Both the position numbers and the translations under genes were made by a program. Below, one piece after another: positions 1 to 6,405 of a DNA stretch of 11,951 nucleotides. The DNA lies in NCBI GenBank assembly GCA_021161545.1, contig JAGHAJ010000116.1, positions 1 to 11,951 on the forward strand, written 5' to 3'. Position 1 is the first letter of the stretch. The number at the start of each line of letters is the position of its first letter. The notes under the pieces were generated by a model that was not told the origin of the DNA, made no database searches, and saw nothing but the letters and a program-made list of their open reading frames with translations. The stretch comes from Synergistota bacterium (GTDB taxonomy: Bacteria > Synergistota > JAGHAJ01).

Positions 1-606
1 GAAATATCTACTAGGATGGGCTATCCTATGAGTTACACTTCTACCTCTGAAATAATGGAAGAAATAGCCTCCGTCACGCCGATATATGCAGGCATATATC
101 ATAGAAGGTTAGAGAATGGTGGTATCCCTTGGCCATGTACCTCGGAAGAGCATCCTGGCACACCGATACTCTATACTGAAAGGTTTAATCATCCAGATGG
201 GAAAGCAAGAATAATACCAGTTGAATATAAAGAGCCCCCGGAGTTACCAGATGAAGAGTACCCCTATTTGCTTTCTACAGGGAGATGGCTACAGCATTTT
301 CATACTGGTACTATGACGAGAAGGTCTGAACCGATAAATGCGTATAAGCCGGAGGTATTGTTTGAAATCAATCCCAATGATGGTGAGAGATTGGGGGTAA
401 AAGATGGGGAAATGGTAAGAGTAAGTTCGAGGAGAGGAAGTATAAAAGGTAAAGTCAAGCTTACAGATAGATCTATGCCTGGAATGGTTTTTATACCTTT
501 TCACTTTTCCGAGGCAGCAGTGAATCTGCTTACAAGCTCTGAGTTTGATCCTGTCGCCAAGATACCGGAATTCAAAGTAAGCGCGGTTAAGATTGAAAAG
601 GTGTAG
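1..606 (+). CDS. fdhA: Formate dehydrogenase catalytic (molybdopterin) subunit, C-terminal part
   Basis: This is the C-terminal 201 residues of a molybdopterin oxidoreductase. The frame is open to the left edge, so the gene begins outside the window and the ATG at 16 is internal. Visible family landmarks are IMEEIASVTPIYAGI and the HPGTPILYTERF region that precedes the C-terminal domain. Next come LLSTGRWLQHFHTGTMTRRS and INPNDGERLGVKDGEMVRVSS, typical of the molybdopterin-dinucleotide-binding domain. GMVFIPFHFSEAAVNLLT and DPVAKIPEFK near the end are characteristic of formate dehydrogenase alpha subunits rather than nitrate reductases. The enzyme oxidises formate to CO2, or runs in reverse, at a Mo or W bis-pterin site. 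The catalytic Cys/Sec and iron-sulfur motifs lie upstream and cannot be seen, nor can the electron partner. mobA follows after 5 bases, fitting a shared transcript. A related molybdopterin oxidoreductase is possible but less likely. Confidence 0.88.
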   Translation, partial: EISTRMGYPMSYTSTSEIMEEIASVTPIYAGIYHRRLENGGIPWPCTSEEHPGTPILYTERFNHPDGKARIIPVEYKEPPELPDEEYPYLLSTGRWLQHFHTGTMTRRSEPINAYKPEVLFEINPNDGERLGVKDGEMVRVSSRRGSIKGKVKLTDRSMPGMVFIPFHFSEAAVNLLTSSEFDPVAKIPEFKVSAVKIEKV

Positions 607-611
607 ATAGA

Positions 612-1199
612 ATGTATCCCGTTTCTCTAATAGTGCTTGCGGGTGGTAAGTCTCGGAGGATGGGAGTACCGAAGTCTGTTTTGAGGATAAGTGGGAAGAT
701 GCTAATAGAATATATAATTGAGTCTATTGGAGGGCTCTTTGAAGAGATAGTAATGGTTGTAAAGGCACCGCCGTATCCTGTTAGCACATATTATAGAATT
801 GTATTTGATAGATATGAAAATTCTGCACCTCTTATTGGTATATTTACAGGCTTGAAAGAGGTGCAGAATTGTTATGCCTTTGTGATTGGTGTAGACATGC
901 CATTTGTTGTGCCGGGATTAGTTGAGTATCTTATTTCTATTATTGAAAATGAGGATGTTGTTGTTCCCGTGGTAAGGGGCTTTTATGAGCCATTATTGGC
1001 AGTCTACAGCAAGAGTATCCTGAATGTGATTGAGGAGCGTATAAGAACAAACGACTTAAAGGTATCTTCGTTATACGACAGCATTCATGTCTGTGAAGTT
1101 CCAGAGAGCCGAATAAGGGAGAAAGATCCGCAGCTTCTTTCCTTCCTGAATTTAAATACACCCAGAGATGTCAGTTTTCATTATTCATCTTTTCCCTGA
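612..1199 (+). CDS. mobA: Molybdenum cofactor guanylyltransferase MobA
   Basis: The 195-residue product belongs to the MobA-like nucleotidyltransferase family, which attaches GMP (or CMP in the MocA branch) to molybdopterin to give the dinucleotide cofactor. The N-terminal nucleotide-binding loop reads LAGGKSRRMG (residues 9-18), with the following lysine at 21. The usual aspartate two residues before that lysine is proline here. SAPLIGIFTGL (71-81) matches the conserved PLxGI motif. GVDMPFV (93-99) holds the metal-binding aspartate 95. GFYEPLLAVY (123-132) and NLNTPRD (180-186) complete the family pattern, and the length is normal. AAGGTG lies about 8 bases before the ATG, overlapping the end of the formate dehydrogenase gene, so the two are probably co-transcribed and functionally coupled. 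The 3' end overlaps the convergent PH-domain gene by 29 bases. The choice of GTP over CTP is not decided by the visible motifs. Confidence 0.92.
   Translation: MYPVSLIVLAGGKSRRMGVPKSVLRISGKMLIEYIIESIGGLFEEIVMVVKAPPYPVSTYYRIVFDRYENSAPLIGIFTGLKEVQNCYAFVIGVDMPFVVPGLVEYLISIIENEDVVVPVVRGFYEPLLAVYSKSILNVIEERIRTNDLKVSSLYDSIHVCEVPESRIREKDPQLLSFLNLNTPRDVSFHYSSFP
819..870. repeat. Perfect 15-bp inverted repeat inside mobA
   Basis: AATTCTGCACCTCTT at 819-833 is the exact reverse complement of AAGAGGTGCAGAATT at 856-870, with 22 bases between. The mRNA could form a 15-base-pair stem. It encodes the conserved region around residues 70-87 of MobA, so the sequence also has to satisfy protein constraints. 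No T-run follows, so it does not look like an intrinsic terminator. Its role, if any, is unknown. Confidence 0.85.
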
Positions 1200-1632
1200 A
1201 TTCCAGGATTTTTTCCCGTATTTTGTCAGGAGCTGGCAATCCCTTTGCGTGCATTTCATATTCAGATGTACCAGATGATGCAATCATTATATCTCCTATA
1301 TTTATAATCCTTTGTATCAGGTTTTGTTTTATGTCGATTGTCCTTATATCTCTAATGAATATCTCTTTGATATCCTTGGAAAGCACACCCCTTCTTAAAA
1401 CTACCCTGTCATCATATACTATGAACTTCAGGGATAGCTTTTCCCACAGTATTACGAGTAATGTAACTATAATGCATCCTAACATTAAGTACAGCGATAC
1501 CTTCCAATACATATAATTCACATGTGTGAAGAAGCCTTTGTATTTCAGATACATGATCCCGATGGGTATGAGTATCCAGCATACCAATATATGCCAGAAA
1601 AAGTTCCACCATGACGGTCTTGCACTTATCAA
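1171..1632 (-). CDS. Membrane protein with bacterial PH domain (DUF304/YdbS-like)
   Basis: The 153-residue product starts with RPSWWNFFWHI and has two hydrophobic segments, at about residues 9-29 and 43-63. A cytoplasmic-type bacterial PH (bPH2) domain follows at about 65-145. Recognisable parts are FIVYDDRVVLRRGVLS, EIFIRDIRTIDIKQNLIQRI and NIGDIMIASSGTSEYEM, which are typical of the family. The biochemical role of these proteins is generally unknown; relatives are small membrane proteins sometimes linked to envelope stress. The start is TTG at 1630-1632, supported by AGGAGGG six bases upstream (1639-1645). The gene lies 16 bases after the hydrolase gene at 1649-2455, so both probably share a transcript. 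Its last 29 bases overlap the end of mobA on the other strand. Family assignment is firm; function is open. Confidence 0.85.
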   Translation of the reverse strand: MISARPSWWNFFWHILVCWILIPIGIMYLKYKGFFTHVNYMYWKVSLYLMLGCIIVTLLVILWEKLSLKFIVYDDRVVLRRGVLSKDIKEIFIRDIRTIDIKQNLIQRIINIGDIMIASSGTSEYEMHAKGLPAPDKIREKILEFREKMNNEN

Positions 1633-1638
1633 GACAAT

Positions 1639-1645
1639 CCCTCCT
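1639..1645 (-). promoter_or_regulatory. Ribosome binding site of the PH-domain gene
   Basis: On the minus strand AGGAGGG stands six bases before TTG at 1632. It lies in the 16-base gap after the hydrolase stop codon, and it is the main reason for choosing TTG as the start. Confidence 0.75.
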
Positions 1646-1648
1646 CAC

Positions 1649-2455
1649 TTAATTTCTCAGCGTTAACGAACTACCTACATGTAATTCTATGTATTCTGAT
1701 TTGTATCTTTCTTTGAGAAATCTCCTTGTAAAATCCCCACTACAATGAATTGCAGCAATCCTTTTGGTTCCTAAACTTATTAGGTTCTCAATGACACGTT
1801 CTATCTTTCTGTGACTACTATTGAGTAGATGGAAACCACCTATTACAGCATATATAGAAGTGTTAAGTCCTTTAAGAGCAAATCTTGCCATCTTGTCTAC
1901 TCCTGGATGGCTACATCCTACAAGCAATAGTAATCCTTTCTCTTTAAGGTTTATTGCTAATGCTTCTTCATATGGTGGACCATATAGTTCTCCTACTATA
2001 TAAACACCCTCTGCTACTTCTTTTGTGTGTGATATTTTTACGGGATTGAGTCCCATGTGCTTTATCCACTCGAATGAGTTGGAGCTTAGCTTCTCTGGGA
2101 CGTAAACTTTTAGTTTTTTCCCTGTAATGGTAGCTATGGCTGGTAGCCCTCCTATGTGATCGTAGTGCTCATGTGATATAGCAACGAATGCTATGTCCTT
2201 GAGATTTACTCCAAGTTTTTTTGCATTGTATATAAGGTCATCAGGATCTGGACCGGTATCCCATAAGAACTTTGTATTTTGGGTTTCAACAAATATACTC
2301 AAACCCCATGGGTGACGCAATTCACCATACGGATGGTTGTCAACTAAGATGGTGAGTTTTACCCAATCTACAGCTTTTATTTCGTGGTTACCGTGTGAAA
2401 AAGCAGTTGTAGGTAAAAGACAAATTGCCATTGTCAAAAGTGTAAAAACTTTCAT
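1649..2455 (-). CDS. Exported metallo-beta-lactamase-fold hydrolase (COG1237-like)
   Basis: The 268-residue product begins with a signal peptide: MKVF, a hydrophobic core to about residue 16, and a likely cut after AFS (18-20). The metal site HxHxDH is intact as SHEHYDHIGG (H95, H97, D99, H100). Further ligand-type histidines are in VGCSHPG (H183) and IGGFHLL (H209), with IAAIHCSG (H237) near the end. TILVDN (35-40) and the WDTGPDPDDL stretch resemble the subgroup annotated as dihydropterin ribofuranosyl aminobenzene phosphate synthase-like, COG1237. That name comes from an archaeal enzyme and should not be read as the function here, since this protein appears to be exported. The substrate is unknown. 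A strong site, GGGGAGGTG, precedes the ATG. The gene is first in a unit with the PH-domain gene and lies just after the hcp terminator. Confidence 0.85.
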   Translation of the reverse strand: MKVFTLLTMAICLLPTTAFSHGNHEIKAVDWVKLTILVDNHPYGELRHPWGLSIFVETQNTKFLWDTGPDPDDLIYNAKKLGVNLKDIAFVAISHEHYDHIGGLPAIATITGKKLKVYVPEKLSSNSFEWIKHMGLNPVKISHTKEVAEGVYIVGELYGPPYEEALAINLKEKGLLLLVGCSHPGVDKMARFALKGLNTSIYAVIGGFHLLNSSHRKIERVIENLISLGTKRIAAIHCSGDFTRRFLKERYKSEYIELHVGSSLTLRN

Positions 2456-2473
2456 TCTCTCACCTCCCCCTTA

Positions 2474-2482
2474 ATTTTACCA
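2474..2482 (-). promoter_or_regulatory. Possible extended -10 promoter for the hydrolase gene
   Basis: On the minus strand TGGTAAAAT fits the extended -10 pattern TGnTATAAT with one mismatch. It lies directly after the hcp terminator and about 19 bases before the ATG. No good -35 hexamer is visible, because that stretch is occupied by the terminator. Read-through from hcp is the alternative source of transcription. Confidence 0.3.
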
Positions 2483-2486
2483 CAAT

Positions 2487-2515
2487 AAAAAAGGGCAGAG
2501 CTGATGCCCTGCCCT
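2487..2515 (-). terminator. Intrinsic terminator of hcp
   Basis: On the minus strand, 24 bases after the hcp stop codon, AGGGCAG pairs with CTGCCCT around a 10-base loop. A second register, AGGGCA with TGCCCT around a 7-base loop, uses the same 3' arm. Six T follow directly. On the plus strand no T-run follows, so it acts for the minus strand only. Confidence 0.85.
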
Positions 2516-2538
2516 GATAATTATTTGGTCCACCTTGC

Positions 2539-4203
2539 TTAATTGCCACTTAACATATCTTGCATATCTTTCTCAACTGTTGTTATGCTTCTTATATCAA
2601 ATTTTTCAGCGAGGATTTTCAACACGTTAGGAGATACAAATGCAGGTAAGGTTGGTCCGAGCCGTATATTTTTTATACCTGAATACAGTAAAGCAAGCAA
2701 TACTGCTACTGCTTTTTGTTCATACCATGCGATATTATAGGATATTGGGAGGTCATTTATGTCGTTAAGCCCAAGGGCACTTTTTAACTTTAGGGCTGTA
2801 ACTATTAAAGAGTACGAATCGTTACACTGTCCTGCATCAAGTACTCTGGGTATGCCATCAATGTCTCCTAAGTCAAGCATGTTGTATCTGTACTTTGCAC
2901 ATCCTGCAGTAAGTATTACGGTGTCTTTGGGGAGCTTTTTTGCAAATTCGGTATAATACTCGCGTTCCTTGTGCCTTCCATCACACCCAGCCATGACAAA
3001 AAATCTCTTTATTTTCCCTGATTTTACTGCAGTAAGCACCTTGTCGAGGACACTTTCAACCGTGTTGTGTGCAAAGCCTATGGGAATCCTTTTTCCCGCT
3101 TTCTCTTTAAGGTTACCTAATTCAAGGGCCTTTCTAATTACTGGCGAAAAATCCTTTGGTCTTCCGTCGACTCTGTTTGGTATGTGTTTAACTCCAGGCC
3201 ATGCCACAAGTCCTGTTGTAAATATTCTGTCTTTGTAGCTATTGAGTGGTTTTTGAATGCAATTGGTCGTCATGACAATTGGTCCATTGAATTCTGCAAA
3301 TTCCTTCTGTTGTCTGTGCCATGACGATCCATAATTTCCTGCCAGGTGCTTATATTTCTTTAAGCCTGGGTATGCATTAGCTGGAAGCATTTCTCCATGT
3401 GTATAGACCTTTATACCTGTTCCTTCTGTTTGCTTTAGAATTTCTTCCAAGTCGAGTAGGTCATGTCCACTTACCAATATGCCTGGTGCAGGGTATGTAC
3501 CTGTGTACACTTCTGTAGGTTCGGGGTGCCCATATGTAGATGTATTTGCCTTGTCAAGTAATGTCATTGCTTTTACTGCAAATTCTCCGGCTTTCATTAC
3601 AGTGGAAATCAGTTCCTGAATGGTGACTCTGTCATTTGTTGTTATAATGAGAGCATCCTCAATAAAATGAAGTATCTCATCATTGAGGTGCTTTAATATG
3701 TATGCGTGGTCCGTATAAGCCGCTATACCTTTTAATCCGTAAATTAGGAGTTCTCTTAGCGAACGTATATCCTCGTCTGGAGTTGAAAGTACACCCACTT
3801 CTTTTCCCTTATTTAGCATGGCCTCTAAACCGTCAGAAGGTTTCCACGTGGCAGCATCATACAACTCCTCTGTGAATTTTCTTCCGTATCTTTCTTTGTA
3901 TGCTCTTTCAAACTCGTTTCTTGTTTCATCTCTGATCTCTAAGGCCCTTTCTATTAATTCTATTAACCTGTTAGAATCGAAATTTACATTAGTTATGGTA
4001 GAAAATAGACCTTCAGCAATAAATAGCCCTGCTTTATTGGCTTTTAAACCAAGCTCTCTTAATTTTTTTGCCCATATGGAGATACCTTTGAGGGTGTATA
4101 TTAGAAGGTCTTGCAGTGTTGCTACTTCATCTGTTTTACCACATACCCCTCGTACTGTGCATCCCTTGTTATTTAACGTCTCTTGGCATTGGAAACAAAA
4201 CAT
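2539..4203 (-). CDS. hcp: Hybrid cluster protein, class I (hydroxylamine reductase / NO detoxification)
   Basis: The 554-residue product is a cytoplasmic iron-sulfur protein of the Hcp family. Members reduce hydroxylamine in vitro, and nitric oxide reductase and S-nitrosylase activities are proposed. The N-terminus [21 protein letters not shown] carries four cysteines at 3, 6, 15 and 21 in the Cx2Cx8Cx5C spacing of class I proteins from strict anaerobes. Hybrid-cluster ligands are all present: H247 in SGHDLL, E271 in THGEMLPA, C315 in TTNCIQ, C407 in MAGCDGR, C435 in [11 protein letters not shown]460 in DAGQCND and E495 in WYEQKAV. These positions sit within a few residues of those I recall for Desulfovibrio vulgaris Hcp. 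The ATG at 4203 is preferred over the in-frame GTG at 4212, because AGGAGG overlaps that GTG and lies 8 bases from the ATG. It is transcribed divergently from hcpR and ends at a clear terminator. Confidence 0.97.
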   Translation of the reverse strand: MFCFQCQETLNNKGCTVRGVCGKTDEVATLQDLLIYTLKGISIWAKKLRELGLKANKAGLFIAEGLFSTITNVNFDSNRLIELIERALEIRDETRNEFERAYKERYGRKFTEELYDAATWKPSDGLEAMLNKGKEVGVLSTPDEDIRSLRELLIYGLKGIAAYTDHAYILKHLNDEILHFIEDALIITTNDRVTIQELISTVMKAGEFAVKAMTLLDKANTSTYGHPEPTEVYTGTYPAPGILVSGHDLLDLEEILKQTEGTGIKVYTHGEMLPANAYPGLKKYKHLAGNYGSSWHRQQKEFAEFNGPIVMTTNCIQKPLNSYKDRIFTTGLVAWPGVKHIPNRVDGRPKDFSPVIRKALELGNLKEKAGKRIPIGFAHNTVESVLDKVLTAVKSGKIKRFFVMAGCDGRHKEREYYTEFAKKLPKDTVILTAGCAKYRYNMLDLGDIDGIPRVLDAGQCNDSYSLIVTALKLKSALGLNDINDLPISYNIAWYEQKAVAVLLALLYSGIKNIRLGPTLPAFVSPNVLKILAEKFDIRSITTVEKDMQDMLSGN

Positions 4204-4211
4204 AAGTTGCA

Positions 4212-4217
4212 CCTCCT
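4212..4217 (-). promoter_or_regulatory. Ribosome binding site fixing the hcp start
   Basis: AGGAGG on the minus strand ends 8 bases before ATG at 4203. The upstream in-frame GTG (4210-4212) shares its last G, so it cannot use this site. The ATG also gives the class I N-terminus MFCFQCQ. Confidence 0.85.
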
Positions 4218-4230
4218 ACTTTACAGATTG

Positions 4231-4259
4231 TTGATCTAATTATATTATAGTGCTGTAGT
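4231..4259 (+). promoter_or_regulatory. Weak candidate promoter for hcpR
   Basis: TTGATC at 4231-4236 and TGTAGT at 4254-4259 are separated by 17 bases; each matches four of six consensus positions. A start near 4266 would put the palindrome at 4272-4285 just inside the transcript. Other choices are possible. Confidence 0.3.
4244..4249 (-). promoter_or_regulatory. hcp promoter -10 element
   Basis: On the minus strand this is a perfect TATAAT. The hexamer 17 bases upstream is CATACA, a poor -35. The predicted transcript start is about 4237, giving a leader of about 33 bases. Lack of a -35, together with the operator centred near -41.5, suggests a promoter that needs an activator. Confidence 0.65.
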
Positions 4260-4271
4260 TGTCCTTTGTAT

Positions 4272-4285
4272 GTAACAATTGTTAC
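4272..4285. promoter_or_regulatory. HcpR-type operator palindrome
   Basis: GTAACAATTGTTAC is a perfect 14-base palindrome between hcp and hcpR. It fits GTAACnnnnGTTAC, which I recall as the site reported by comparative genomics for one branch of HcpR regulators; this is from memory and unchecked. Its centre lies 41.5 bases upstream of the predicted hcp transcript start, the classical class II activation position for Crp/Fnr proteins. It also lies 13 bases before the hcpR start codon. Confidence 0.8.
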
Positions 4286-4286
4286 G

Positions 4287-4291
4287 AGGAG
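4287..4291 (+). promoter_or_regulatory. Ribosome binding site fixing the hcpR start
   Basis: AGGAG stands 7 bases before TTG at 4299. The longer in-frame TTG at 4266 has no such site and would place the operator palindrome inside the coding sequence. Confidence 0.6.
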
Positions 4292-4298
4292 AGGAAAG

Positions 4299-4976
4299 TT
4301 GGATATTATTGATACTCTTTTAAAGCATCCAATATTTAGGGGCCTTGCCTTGGAGGAAGCCAATAGGCTGATATTGGATAGTAGAAATCATAAGGAAGTT
4401 TTTAGCAAGGATGAGTTTGTAAGGTATAGAGGTGATGAGTGTTCAAGTCTGTTTTTTGTGGTTAGTGGTAAGGTAAGGGCAGAAATGCAGGACCCAAAAG
4501 GTATAGTTTTGCTGTTGGAGATTATGGGCTTTCCTGCGCTTCTTGCACCTAACTTTATGTTTGCACAAAATGGCAAATTTCCAGTTAATGTTGTTGCTGT
4601 TGAGGATACTGCGGTGTGGATCATGCACAGAGATGTTGTGGTATCTGGATTCTATGAGTACCCAGCTTTTTTGATGAATTTTCTAAGAATTGTAGGAGAT
4701 AAGACGGATTTTCTCACGCAGAAGCTATGGATATCAACAATGAATACCCTGAAGGAGAAGGTTATCGCTTACTTGTATAATCTAACAGAATATGGTAAAA
4801 AGAGCGCTTTCGAGCTTCCTATTATGAGGGAAGAGATGGCTAACCTATTTGGTGTGGAAAGACCTTCGCTTTCGAGAGTCGTTTCAGAGTTAAATAAAGA
4901 AGGACTGATAGAGATTAAAGGTAGAAAGGCAAGGATTATAGACTTTGAGCGTATCAAAACACTGCTGGAAATGTGA
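4299..4976 (+). CDS. hcpR: Crp/Fnr-family regulator, probable HcpR
   Basis: The 225-residue product has the Crp/Fnr architecture. An N-terminal cyclic-nucleotide-binding-fold sensor (about 5-120) contains LFFVVSGKVRAEM. A dimerisation helix follows, then a winged helix-turn-helix (about 174-212) with MREEMANLFGVERPSLSRVVSEL and the wing GLIEIKGRKARI. The sensor lacks the Arg-Ser pair that binds cAMP in Crp, and the protein has a single cysteine. A cAMP or Fnr-type iron-sulfur sensor is therefore unlikely. HcpR proteins are known to control hcp in response to nitrosative stress, probably through heme; that sensing is inferred here. TTG at 4299 is chosen as start because AGGAG lies 7 bases upstream; an in-frame TTG at 4266 is the longer alternative. 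It is divergent from hcp with a shared palindrome between them. I see no terminator after it. Confidence 0.88.
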   Translation: MDIIDTLLKHPIFRGLALEEANRLILDSRNHKEVFSKDEFVRYRGDECSSLFFVVSGKVRAEMQDPKGIVLLLEIMGFPALLAPNFMFAQNGKFPVNVVAVEDTAVWIMHRDVVVSGFYEYPAFLMNFLRIVGDKTDFLTQKLWISTMNTLKEKVIAYLYNLTEYGKKSAFELPIMREEMANLFGVERPSLSRVVSELNKEGLIEIKGRKARIIDFERIKTLLEM

Positions 4977-5038
4977 TTTGAAAGGTAAGGTGAAAATATA
5001 GGTTTTGACTTTATTTTTAATTAACTTTGGTATAACCC

Positions 5039-5067
5039 TTGAAAATCGGATAAGGTTGAGTTATTAT
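5039..5067 (+). promoter_or_regulatory. Promoter of the sugar transporter operon
   Basis: TTGAAA (5039-5044) and TATTAT (5062-5067) are separated by 17 bases, each with five of six consensus positions. The predicted start is near 5074, leaving a leader of about 47 bases. A second candidate upstream is TGGTATAAC at 5028-5036, an extended -10 with TTGACT too far away (20-base spacer). Confidence 0.6.
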
Positions 5068-5086
5068 ATAGACAGCTTCGGTATCG

Positions 5087-5096
5087 TTAACGTTAA
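5087..5096. promoter_or_regulatory. LacI-type operator candidate upstream of the sugar transporter
   Basis: TTAACGTTAA is a perfect 10-base palindrome with a central CG, the usual centre of LacI-family operators. It lies just downstream of the predicted transcript start, where a repressor would block. The symmetry does not extend further, and palindromes this short occur by chance several times per window. No LacI-family gene is present here. Confidence 0.35.
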
Positions 5097-5120
5097 ATCT
5101 ATTTTAAGGGGAGGGATGGT

Positions 5121-6398
5121 GTGGTGAAAAAGTGGCTGGTGGTCTTGTTGGTTGCGGTGGTTAGTGTAGGTATTCTGGGCCTCTTCGTTGCCGGTTCATT
5201 TGCTGGTACCAAGAATGAACTTGAGATATTTAGTTGGTGGACTGGTGGTGGAGAAGAAGAAGGGCTTAATGCATTGATAAAGCTCTTCCATCAGTTATAT
5301 CCGGATGTTAAGGTTATCAATGCTACTGTTGCTGGTGGTGCAGGTACAAATGCGAAGGCTGTTTTGAAGACGAGGATGCTGGGTGGTAATCCTCCAGATT
5401 CCTTCCAGGTACACGCTGGTATGGAGCTGATTGATACTTATGTTATTCCTGGGATGATGAGGCCCATCACCAAGTATATGAAGGAGTGGGGTGCGTACAA
5501 TAAGTTCCCTAAAGCGATACTTGATATGTGTAGCTACAAGAGAAATGTGTATTCTGTCCCTGTCAATGTTCACAGAGGCAATGTTGTCTTTTACAACAAG
5601 AAGATCGCTGCAGAAATAGGTATGACAAAACCACCAAAGACATGGAAGGAGTTTATAAAGTATCTAAAACTGGCGAAAAAACATGGCTACATAGGACTGG
5701 CACTTGGGGACAAAAATAAATGGACGGCGCTTCATCTGTTTGAGGATATAATGCTTGGCAAACTTGGTCCTAAGAAATATAATGGCTTGTGGAAAAACAA
5801 GGTTTCGTTTAATGACCCTGCAATTAAAGCAGCACTTGAAACGATGAAGGAGGTTCTTCCTTATATAAATACGGATCACTCTGCAATGACATGGCAGGAT
5901 GCTACAAGACTTGTATTTAGTGGCAAAGCACTTGCTAATGTGATGGGTGACTGGGCTGAAGGCTATCTAAAGACATTAGGATGGAAACCGGGTAAACAGT
6001 TTGGGTGGTTTGCAGTTCCAGAGACAAGCAATGCCTTCATGGTGGTCTCAGATACGTTTGGACTTCCAAAGAAGGCGCCTCATCCTAAGAATGCTTTGAG
6101 ATGGTTGAAGCTTCTGGCTTCTGTGAAAGCACAAGATGTCTTTAACCCTATAAAGGGGTCTATTCCTGCAAGACTTGATGCTGATAAGAGTAAGTATGAT
6201 GTGTACCTGAGATGGTCTATGCATGACTTTGCAACGGTTGCCCTTTGTCCATCTATAATACATGGTTCTGCTGCACCTGAGGGTTTTGTCACAGCGCTTA
6301 ATGATGTTATAAATAGGTTTGTTACAAAGAAAAATGTGGCTCAGGCAATGAAAGGAATCCTTCAGGATGCTGAGGATAACGGTTATCTTGTAAAGTAG
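5121..6398 (+). CDS. Sugar ABC transporter substrate-binding protein
   Basis: The 425-residue product is an extracytoplasmic solute-binding protein of the carbohydrate group (family 1, COG1653). The signal peptide covers residues 1-28: MVKKW, a long hydrophobic core and SFA before a likely signal peptidase I cut. There is no lipobox cysteine, so it is probably a free periplasmic protein. The mature part opens with ELEIFSWWTGGGEEEGL. It continues with NATVAGGAGTNAKAVLKTRM and GGNPPDSFQVHAG, a pattern I associate with glucose/mannose-binding proteins of Thermus and relatives. VPVNVHRGNVVFYNKK and PPKTWKEFIKYL follow the usual family order. Glucose or a glucose-like sugar is a reasonable guess, but the substrate is not proven. 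The start is GTG at 5121 (or the next GTG, 5124) after AAGGGGAGGG. Two permease genes follow, separated by a strong hairpin. Confidence 0.93.
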   Translation: MVKKWLVVLLVAVVSVGILGLFVAGSFAGTKNELEIFSWWTGGGEEEGLNALIKLFHQLYPDVKVINATVAGGAGTNAKAVLKTRMLGGNPPDSFQVHAGMELIDTYVIPGMMRPITKYMKEWGAYNKFPKAILDMCSYKRNVYSVPVNVHRGNVVFYNKKIAAEIGMTKPPKTWKEFIKYLKLAKKHGYIGLALGDKNKWTALHLFEDIMLGKLGPKKYNGLWKNKVSFNDPAIKAALETMKEVLPYINTDHSAMTWQDATRLVFSGKALANVMGDWAEGYLKTLGWKPGKQFGWFAVPETSNAFMVVSDTFGLPKKAPHPKNALRWLKLLASVKAQDVFNPIKGSIPARLDADKSKYDVYLRWSMHDFATVALCPSIIHGSAAPEGFVTALNDVINRFVTKKNVAQAMKGILQDAEDNGYLVK

Positions 6399-6405
6399 AA
6401 TTTTT

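Noticed and set aside
1195-1214. CCTG/CAGG stem followed by six T after the mobA stop, as a terminator
   Set aside because: The stem is only 4 base pairs and lies inside the PH-domain coding sequence; too weak to call.
1453-1464. ATTACGAGTAAT, resembling a second HcpR half-palindrome
   Set aside because: The spacing is two bases instead of four, the sequence differs from GTAAC/GTTAC, and it sits inside the PH-domain gene.
3818-4234. Open frame of 138 codons on the plus strand
   Set aside because: It is antisense to the conserved N-terminal half of hcp and has no recognisable motif.
4266-4298. Longer N-terminus for HcpR from TTG at 4266
   Set aside because: There is no ribosome site before it, the extra residues match nothing in the family, and it would translate through the operator.
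5017-5024. TTAATTAA palindrome upstream of the sugar operon
   Set aside because: Eight-base AT-only palindromes are common in AT-rich intergenic DNA and it does not align with a promoter element.
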